Positions 6,201-11,471 of a DNA stretch of 11,471 nucleotides are shown here, in pieces (positions within the stretch are counted from its first letter, which is position 1; every line of letters begins with the position of its first letter). The translations under genes and the position numbers were made by a program. The DNA comes from Chloroflexota bacterium (GTDB lineage: Bacteria; Chloroflexota; Anaerolineae; Promineifilales; Promineifilaceae), in contig QQUD01000824.1 of the NCBI GenBank assembly GCA_008501785.1, positions 1 to 11,471 of the forward strand, read 5' to 3'. The notes under the pieces were generated by a model, which was given only the letters and a program-made list of their open reading frames with translations, did not search any database and was not told where the DNA came from.

Positions 6201-8189
6201 ATGAATGCCAGTGACTTTCTAAATGCATTTGATGAAAAGTTTAATGAGACGGAGTTTTTAGATTTATGTTTTACTTTGGGTGTTAAAGATGAAAATTTGC
6301 CTGGTGAGGGGAAGCGCAGCAAGATGCGTGAGCTGACCAAGTTAATGCAGCGCAAAAACCAGGTAGCTGTTTTATTAAAAACATTGCAAAATGCTCGTCC
6401 AGATGTGCCCTGGCATTCATTTGCTGACTGCCTAAAATCCGAAGATCTGAAACCTGAAGTTCCTGAAAATGCATCTAGTTTTTTGTCTGACCTGTTGCAA
6501 AAACGGCCGTTTTGGCTGTTTTTGGTGGGGGTGGGTGTTGTTGGGATTGTTGTGTGGGGGATCATTAATTTTTGGCAAACGAATGAAGATAACTTGGGTG
6601 TGGAAACACCACAGGTTGTTGTTGTGACGCTTGAGGATATGGCGCAGGAAACGGCCGTTCCTCAACCAACTAGCACGAATGTTTTGGTGGAAACGGCAGT
6701 TCCCACCACCGAACCAACCCAACCTGCACCACCAACATCTGTTCCCTTACCCACTGTTGCACCTGTTTCCGCAGATGAAATCATGGTGTTGGTTGCTGAG
6801 TTTGAGCCATTGATTGAAACTGAAAAAGAAGTTGCTCGTTTTATTGTCGAAGATTTGCAGGATACTGTTGAAAACATTCCCTTTTCAAATATTCGCATCC
6901 GAAAATATCCATCTGTTATCACAACAAAAGCTGATGCAGTTGCTGCGGCTAAAACAGTAGGCGCGATGGTTGTTGTCTGGGGCAAATACCATGAAAATCA
7001 TATTGACGTTGAAATACAAATCGGTTCACTACAGCAATTTCCCAACCTTCCTTTTGGACGAGACTTTTTAGATCGAACAATCAACACGCGTGTTAAATTA
7101 GTGGATGTCATTGAAGAATCTGTTTCCATGCAGGTTGTTGGCAACATCATTTTCCTGCAACTAGCTGGCAATGAGAGTCCTGCTCGCATTAGCGCCATCG
7201 GAAACGAAATCAGCGACCAGTTTTCTGACCCGAGTGGGGATAGTATTGCTGCACTTTTACACCGGTTCAGTTATTTTTTCTTTGAAGATGAATATGATCA
7301 GGCGCTTGCCCAAATCAATGAGGCGCTTGCACTTGAAGGTGACAATCCTCTTCTTTATGAATTGAAAGGGATACTCAATATTCAGCTTAAAAATTATGAC
7401 GATGCTGTTCGTGATCTATTAACGGCAAAACGACTTAAGCCACAGGGGTGGATAACACCAAATGAGGCTTTAGGGTTTGTCTCACTTTTTCAGGGCAGAC
7501 CAGATGCTGCGATTGAATATTTTGCAGAGATGACCGAGCTAATTCCAGAACAATGGGTGTCACATTATAATATTGGCCTTGGATATTATTTGGCTGGCGA
7601 CTACAAAGCAGCCCGTCAGAGTATGAATCGCGCAATCGAATTAGACCCAGATGTCAATTGGCCGTATATTTTTGCCGTTCAAATTGCGCTACGTGAGGGG
7701 GAATTAAACGATGCGGTCAGATTTAGCAATATTGTGTTGCAAAAATTCCCAGACCCATCGTTTGGCAATCGTGTTATGGAATCCTCTTTAGGGGATGCAT
7801 CCGTTGTTGGCACAATGATAGCTGGCTATGGATATGGGCTGTTAGCACAGTATGAAAACGTCATTCAGGAGATGGATAAAGCGATAGCCAATAATGATCA
7901 GTTACCAGAACTACACTGGATGCGTGGATTTGCACATTGTAATTTGCAGGAATATGAGGCAGCAGAATTGGACTTTTCAACCGCTATCGAACGCGATCCT
8001 TCTTATAATTTACCATATTTGAGTCGTGCAGAAATCCGCTTGAAATTGGGCAATGTGGAAGGGGCACAGGCCGACATTGATACAATTTTGCACAGTGAGC
8101 AGGCAGATACTTACAGTCAAATCCTTGAATTGGTCGAAACTGGTGCATTGAATTGCCAAACGCTACTTTCGTTTAATCCTTTGCAATAA
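6201..8189 (+). CDS. Single-pass membrane protein: effector-associated (death-like) domain, transmembrane helix, FlgO/TolB-like domain, TPR repeats
   Basis: The protein has 662 residues. The N-terminal 14-71 region carries the pattern FLDLCFTLGV, then ENLPGEGKRSKMREL, then LKTLQNARPDVPW. This is typical of effector-associated domains, small helical adaptors that pair conflict-system sensors with effectors. One membrane helix (about 104-124) follows KR. By the positive-inside rule the N-terminus is cytoplasmic and the rest outside. A Thr/Pro linker (about 147-188) contains two ETAVP units. Residues about 192-325 (IMVLVAEFEP, AKTVGAMVVVWGKY) resemble FlgO/TolB-type domains. TPR-like repeats fill about 345-630 (for example SHYNIGLGYYLAGDYKAA, and later MNRAIELDP). 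No catalytic domain is visible, so a sensor or scaffold role is inferred. The ATG at 6201 has only a G-rich weak ribosome site. It may share transcription with the upstream protease, but 306 bases separate them. Confidence 0.85.
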   Translation: MNASDFLNAFDEKFNETEFLDLCFTLGVKDENLPGEGKRSKMRELTKLMQRKNQVAVLLKTLQNARPDVPWHSFADCLKSEDLKPEVPENASSFLSDLLQKRPFWLFLVGVGVVGIVVWGIINFWQTNEDNLGVETPQVVVVTLEDMAQETAVPQPTSTNVLVETAVPTTEPTQPAPPTSVPLPTVAPVSADEIMVLVAEFEPLIETEKEVARFIVEDLQDTVENIPFSNIRIRKYPSVITTKADAVAAAKTVGAMVVVWGKYHENHIDVEIQIGSLQQFPNLPFGRDFLDRTINTRVKLVDVIEESVSMQVVGNIIFLQLAGNESPARISAIGNEISDQFSDPSGDSIAALLHRFSYFFFEDEYDQALAQINEALALEGDNPLLYELKGILNIQLKNYDDAVRDLLTAKRLKPQGWITPNEALGFVSLFQGRPDAAIEYFAEMTELIPEQWVSHYNIGLGYYLAGDYKAARQSMNRAIELDPDVNWPYIFAVQIALREGELNDAVRFSNIVLQKFPDPSFGNRVMESSLGDASVVGTMIAGYGYGLLAQYENVIQEMDKAIANNDQLPELHWMRGFAHCNLQEYEAAELDFSTAIERDPSYNLPYLSRAEIRLKLGNVEGAQADIDTILHSEQADTYSQILELVETGALNCQTLLSFNPLQ

Positions 8190-8228
8190 GATTGTTTGGT
8201 GGTGGGGAGGAATATGGCCTTATTTCCA

Positions 8229-9023
8229 TCAAAGATTGCTGCTTTTATTGGCAATGTATAGTAATGTCAAATAGTGCTTTTCTAACTCTCCGCCAAATAA
8301 ATCAATACATTTGGCAATTCCTTCGCACAACGTTTGCCTTGTTTCAGGGTCTAAACTGCGATGGTCGGAGTAGGTGTTGATGAGATTGATATATTCGGAT
8401 GTAGTGTATGTTGTTGTCCAGGGATATTCATACGTGATTACATGATCGTAATAGCCAGAATTCGCAATACTTGTGAGGGTCCGTTCTCGTCTCGTTGATA
8501 TTGAGTTTGCTGTGTGTTTGCTTGCCATGTGGGGGGTATGTTCTTGGTAAACCCGTTGGATTGCATCCCATGCGGGGGTTGCCATAGGGGGTGGGTAGTT
8601 CCAGAAGAGGACTAAACGGCCGTTTCCCCTCAGTGCCGCTGCCGTATGCTTAAACCCAACCGCTTTTGGTATCCAATGAAACGCCTGCGCACACATCGCC
8701 ACATCAAACGACTCTTCTTCGACCGGCCACTCTTCAAATGGCATATTTTTTATGGTTACGGCTGGGTAGTCCCGACAATTTTCAGCAGCAATGGCTGCCA
8801 GCTCTTTGCCCAACTCAACACACACCATCTCGTACCCACGTTTTGCCAGCGGCACCGTCGCTTTACCCGGACCACAACCGATTTCGAGAATACGGCCGTT
8901 TTCAGGAATCCCCGTCAGCGCCACCAAATCATCAAACAACGCCTCAGGATACCCCGGCCGCGCCACATCATACAACTTCGCTACCTCATCAAACGTTGTT
9001 CTTGCATTAATATCAAAAGCCAT
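8229..9023 (-). CDS. Class I SAM-dependent methyltransferase
   Basis: The 264-residue soluble protein has a Rossmann-type methyltransferase fold. Motif I is ILEIGCGPGKATVPLA (residues 45-60). An acidic residue in VCVELGKEL (Glu70) should bind the ribose of S-adenosylmethionine. FDVAMCAQAFHWIPK (106-120) is the post-II motif often seen in small-molecule methyltransferases of the UbiE/Methyltransf_11 type. The acceptor substrate cannot be told. The ATG at 9023 is chosen because GAGGTGG (9035-9029) sits five bases upstream; two in-frame GTG codons just before it overlap that site. Two iterated palindromes encode ENGRI just before motif I and GNGRL near residue 135. The gene is last of three on this strand, 101 bases after the sugar kinase stop, and ends 39 bases from the convergent TPR protein. 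I see no terminator hairpin there. Confidence 0.9.
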   Translation of the reverse strand: MAFDINARTTFDEVAKLYDVARPGYPEALFDDLVALTGIPENGRILEIGCGPGKATVPLAKRGYEMVCVELGKELAAIAAENCRDYPAVTIKNMPFEEWPVEEESFDVAMCAQAFHWIPKAVGFKHTAAALRGNGRLVLFWNYPPPMATPAWDAIQRVYQEHTPHMASKHTANSISTRRERTLTSIANSGYYDHVITYEYPWTTTYTTSEYINLINTYSDHRSLDPETRQTLCEGIAKCIDLFGGELEKHYLTLLYIANKSSNL

Positions 9024-9028
9024 TTTCA

Positions 9029-9035
9029 CCACCTC
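9029..9035 (-). promoter_or_regulatory. Ribosome binding site deciding the methyltransferase start
   Basis: GAGGTGG on the minus strand differs at one base from the ideal GAGGAGG and ends 5 bases before the ATG at 9023. It overlaps the alternative in-frame GTG codon at 9032, which argues against the longer start. Confidence 0.7.
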
Positions 9036-9124
9036 GTAAAAACGATAACCAACAGTTTTCTGGAGAACCCACAGTAGGATAAAAATTTTGCAGATTTACA
9101 CAAATTAAAGCACAAGGGTCCACG

Positions 9125-10033
9125 TCATTCCGCGTTGTTCCGCATCCTATCCTTTTCCAACAGCCACATTACTTTGCTGTGATACGGAATGCCGTGTCGT
9201 GCGCCGATTTTAGTACAGCATAATGCAGCGGCAGCAGATGAAAATTTAAGCGTATCCAACCACTCCTTTTGCTGGGCTATGCACCACGAAAATGCGCCAT
9301 GAAATGTGTCTCCAGCACCTGTTGTGTCAACTGCCTCAACCGCAAAAGCAGGCAGCCGCCCTGCATCCTCGCCGCGTTTCCAAAGCAGGCCGCGTTGTCC
9401 CAGCGTGACAACGACCACTGGTGCAAGCTCGCTCAGTTTGCGCATAGCCAGTGACCCATCTTGCACGCCGGTAAATTGTCGTGCAAACTTATCTGAGCAA
9501 ACAAGATAATCAACCTCAGCAGCTAATTTTTCGGTGCCAAAGTGCAACGAGCCAGCATCAAGCACGGTGGGAATGCCATTTTCTTTGGCCCAAGCTGCCA
9601 GGGGAAATGAAATGTGCGGTTCATGCCCATCAAATAAGATAACTTTTGGCGTAAGATTAGAAAAATCGATGCTGCCTGCTGGCAGTTTGGTGGTGGCTCC
9701 TTGATAAGCAATCAATGCTCGGCTGCCATCTGGCTTGGCAATGATGGTGGAAACGGGGGATGGGTCGCTGCCACGAGCAATCCAGTTTGTGAAAACACCC
9801 TCGGATTGCAGTTCTTGAAAATGCAGGTTGCCGAATGTGTCGTTGCCGAGGTAGCCAGAGAAAACGGCCGTTCCGCCCAACCGTGCCACCGCCACTGCCG
9901 CATTCGCCGCCGGACCACCCCCACAGCTCACCAACGACTGCGCAAACACCTTCTCATCCGCCACCGGATGTGTATCTACCACAAAAGTCAAATCATACGC
10001 CGAAGCCCCCACACAGAGAACATCAATCTTCAT
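9125..10033 (-). CDS. PfkB/ribokinase-family carbohydrate kinase
   Basis: The 302-residue protein has the usual length for the family, which phosphorylates sugars or nucleosides with ATP. The N-terminal signature SCGGGPAANAAVAVARLGG (residues 36-54) forms the substrate-binding region. The C-terminal PfkB signature VDTTGAGDTFHGAF (235-248) carries the anion hole and the catalytic base Asp242. VVVVTLGQRGLLW (206-218) is the conserved strand and glycine turn near the nucleotide site. The substrate is not predictable: ribose, fructose, inosine and similar sugars all remain possible. The ATG at 10033 begins the canonical first strand (KIDVLCVGASAYDL), with only a weak GGAAAG ribosome site ten bases upstream. 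An iterated palindrome encodes GTAVF right after the first signature. It lies 51 bases downstream of the gamma-glutamyltransferase stop and probably shares its transcript. Confidence 0.93.
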   Translation of the reverse strand: MKIDVLCVGASAYDLTFVVDTHPVADEKVFAQSLVSCGGGPAANAAVAVARLGGTAVFSGYLGNDTFGNLHFQELQSEGVFTNWIARGSDPSPVSTIIAKPDGSRALIAYQGATTKLPAGSIDFSNLTPKVILFDGHEPHISFPLAAWAKENGIPTVLDAGSLHFGTEKLAAEVDYLVCSDKFARQFTGVQDGSLAMRKLSELAPVVVVTLGQRGLLWKRGEDAGRLPAFAVEAVDTTGAGDTFHGAFSWCIAQQKEWLDTLKFSSAAAALCCTKIGARHGIPYHSKVMWLLEKDRMRNNAE

Positions 10034-10056
10034 GACAAATTTTCTTTCCGTTTTTA

Positions 10057-10073
10057 TCCGCGTTTTCCGCGTT
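10057..10073. repeat. Short direct repeat TCCGCGTT x2
   Basis: TCCGCGTT occurs at 10057-10064 and again at 10066-10073, in the 51-base gap between the gamma-glutamyltransferase and the kinase. A weaker third unit (TTTCCG) lies at 10045-10050. It sits just upstream of the kinase start on the minus strand. Function unknown. Confidence 0.45.
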
Positions 10074-10084
10074 CAATAAATCGT

Positions 10085-11471
10085 TTACGCTTTAGCGATA
10101 GCACCACCCCGTCGATTGTCACCAGCGGCAACTAAACGGCCGTTTTCCGTCCGCGACACACTATGCGCCCCACCAAAATAAATGCTGCGCGACGACCAGC
10201 GGTTGATGCCATACCCCATGCTGGCTAAGGCATACACCGCCTGCGGATCAAACCCCGCTTCACATTGCAGCGCATCACTCTCCACATGGACACGACACGT
10301 ATTCACCGCATTTTCCAGCGACATGTTGAAGTCCAGCAAATTGCTCAGCACCTGCAAAATGGCAGACCGAATGCGAATGCTACCGCCGCTGCCCACCACC
10401 AGCCGCGTTTTGCCATCTTTTAGCACAATCGTAGGCGTCATCATCGTGGGAATACGCTGCCCTGCGGGACGGCTGTGGAAGCCGTTGGGATGTAAATCCC
10501 CTTCGCCCATTATGTTGTTGGGGATGTAGCCTGTTCCTGGCACAACAAATCCTGCTGATTCACCCGCTGTAGTGGTCAAACTTACCGACAACCCTTCGCC
10601 GTCAATCACGCTCAGATGACTGGTGTTGTTTGGTGCCAATGGTTCAGCCACAAATGGGGAAGGACGGCCGTTTTCAATCGCTGCCTTCACTTCATCTACA
10701 TATTCCTGAACGAATGCATCGCTAATAAACTTGTTGATGGTTTGATGCACATCTGCCTGCCGGTTACGATTGTCCCACACCTTGCGTGCTCGATTGGTAG
10801 CAACCATCACTTCGTATAGTAACTGGAGGTGTTTTGTCGAACCCTGCGCCAACAAACCCACATCAAAGGCGGCCAACAGTTTGAGCGTAAACGCCGTCAG
10901 CACACCACCGGTGGAGCAAGGTGGGGGCAGTAAAATTTCATATTCACGATAAGGCAGCCGGATCGACTGATTTTTGTCGGCTTGATACGCTTTCAAATCT
11001 GTGGCGGTTATCAATCCACCATTGGCTTGCTGGTCGGCTAAAATCGCCTGTGCCAACGTGCCAGCTCGCGCATATTCAATGCCTTCCACGGCCAATGTTT
11101 TCAGCGTGGCGGCCAAATCTGGCACATACAGCGGATCGCCAGCTTGCAGAACACGGCCGTTTTTTACAAAAATGTCGCGCATAATGTCGGTGTGTGTGTA
11201 CAGTGGTTCCAACAGTTGGCATGTGCTGGCCTGAAATGCGGGAATGGGTTGGTTGGTCTCGGCGTAGGCGATAGCAGGTTGGAGTAGGGTTTTGAGGGGT
11301 AAACGGCCGTAATCCGCTGCCATTTGACAGAGTCCTACAATATTGCCCGGTACTGCCACTGAAGCACGTCCTAAATGAAAACTCTGGGTCGTTTCGCCAA
11401 AATCAATCGTCACTTCTTCAAAGTCCATTTTGTCGGGTTTGGTGCCATTCAAACCGGGTGCATTGCTAAAA
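10085..11471 (-). CDS. ggt: Gamma-glutamyltransferase / glutathione hydrolase, N-terminus beyond the window
   Basis: The frame is open to the right edge, giving about 461 residues. It begins with FSNAPGLNGTKPDK, so the signal peptide and first part of the large subunit are missing. The fold is Ntn-hydrolase, which self-cleaves before a Thr nucleophile. That Thr is in PNNTSHLSVID (codon 10622-10624), so the small subunit runs from there to the end. GSGGSIRIRSAILQV matches the conserved Gly-Gly oxyanion region. PNNIMGEGDLHPNGF and RIPTMMTPTIVL replace the NxMDDF and RPLSSMSPT motifs of the E. coli enzyme, placing it in a divergent bacterial branch. The reaction is removal of the gamma-glutamyl group from glutathione or related peptides, normally outside the cytoplasm. 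Four iterated palindromes lie inside, read as NGR or YGR. A TTG at 11452 is not a credible start. Confidence 0.93.
   Translation of the reverse strand, partial: FSNAPGLNGTKPDKMDFEEVTIDFGETTQSFHLGRASVAVPGNIVGLCQMAADYGRLPLKTLLQPAIAYAETNQPIPAFQASTCQLLEPLYTHTDIMRDIFVKNGRVLQAGDPLYVPDLAATLKTLAVEGIEYARAGTLAQAILADQQANGGLITATDLKAYQADKNQSIRLPYREYEILLPPPCSTGGVLTAFTLKLLAAFDVGLLAQGSTKHLQLLYEVMVATNRARKVWDNRNRQADVHQTINKFISDAFVQEYVDEVKAAIENGRPSPFVAEPLAPNNTSHLSVIDGEGLSVSLTTTAGESAGFVVPGTGYIPNNIMGEGDLHPNGFHSRPAGQRIPTMMTPTIVLKDGKTRLVVGSGGSIRIRSAILQVLSNLLDFNMSLENAVNTCRVHVESDALQCEAGFDPQAVYALASMGYGINRWSSRSIYFGGAHSVSRTENGRLVAAGDNRRGGAIAKA

Larger units (their letters stand above)
20..11310. repeat. Highly iterated palindrome ACGGCCGT, 20 copies dispersed through the window
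   Basis: Exact octamers start at 20, 1547, 2909, 3135, 3951, 4134, 4450, 4910, 5406, 5847, 6113, 6503, 6651, 8616, 8892, 9864, 10136, 10664, 11153 and 11303. Flanks usually extend the symmetry with A-runs on the left and T-runs on the right, giving AAACGGCCGTTT. Perfect symmetry reaches 18 bp at 15-32 and 4129-4146, and 22 bp at 6106-6127. Chance expectation for one 8-mer in this length is about 0.18. Eighteen copies lie in intact coding sequence; the other two are the leader copy at 2909 and the pseudogene copy at 6113. The behaviour resembles cyanobacterial HIP1 (GCGATCGC), but the sequence is different. CGGCCG is the core of the EagI/NotI sites. Confidence 0.95.

Noticed and set aside
6187..6204. 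Five-codon reading frame whose TGA overlaps the ATG of the TPR protein
   Set aside because: It has no ribosome site, and one such frame is expected by chance; nothing supports a leader peptide.
8192..8380. Small + strand frame after the TPR protein
   Set aside because: It overlaps the 3' end of the methyltransferase on the other strand and shows no protein-like features.
8646..9077. Open frame of 143 residues opposite the methyltransferase
   Set aside because: It is antisense to clear methyltransferase motifs and its translation is low-complexity basic sequence. It is not a gene.
20..11310. Dispersed palindromes as a CRISPR array, or operators of one regulon
   Set aside because: Spacing is irregular (148 to about 1,960 bases) and nearly all copies are inside coding sequence, unlike either a CRISPR array or promoter operators.

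Overview
The window looks like a chromosomal segment of an uncultured-type environmental bacterium, most likely a Chloroflexota (Anaerolineae-like) lineage. That placement is inference. It rests on gene style: a hybrid histidine kinase, an exported clostripain-like lipoprotein with a Pro/Thr-rich spacer, and an effector-associated-domain/TPR membrane protein. It also rests on one very frequent palindrome, ACGGCCGT, found 20 times here where about 0.2 would be expected by chance. No rRNA, tRNA, CRISPR array, transposase or phage gene was seen.

Layout. Bases 2-313 (+) are the C-terminal end of a DegT/DnrJ/EryC1/StrS sugar aminotransferase. A symmetric hairpin at 322-354 terminates it and also the convergent hybrid sensor kinase at 353-2458 (-). 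A gene-free divergent region (2459-2933) holds a 56-base inverted repeat. Next is a 986-residue secreted lipoprotein protease of the clostripain family C11 (2934-5894, +) ending in two tandem PsbP-like modules. Immediately after its stop lies a frame-broken third copy of the last module (5890-6127), ending in a 22-bp perfect palindrome. A 662-residue single-pass membrane protein follows (6201-8189, +): a cytoplasmic effector-associated/death-like domain, one membrane helix, a Pro/Thr linker, a FlgO/TolB-like domain and TPR repeats. On the minus strand, read from right to left, are a gamma-glutamyltransferase cut by the window edge (10085-11471), a PfkB-family sugar kinase (9125-10033) and a class I SAM methyltransferase (8229-9023). 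These three are co-directional and may be partly co-transcribed.

How the genes might work together. The C11 lipoprotein and the TPR ectodomain of the next protein should both face the outside of the membrane. The death-like domain of the latter faces the cytoplasm. A protease-plus-transmembrane-adaptor pair is conceivable but unproven. The metabolic genes on the minus strand (gamma-glutamyl hydrolysis, sugar phosphorylation, methylation) show no obvious shared pathway.

The most striking signals are the iterated palindrome, almost always inside coding sequence and read as Thr-Ala-Val, Asn-Gly-Arg or Arg-Pro, and its recurrence at equivalent positions in three successive PsbP-like modules.
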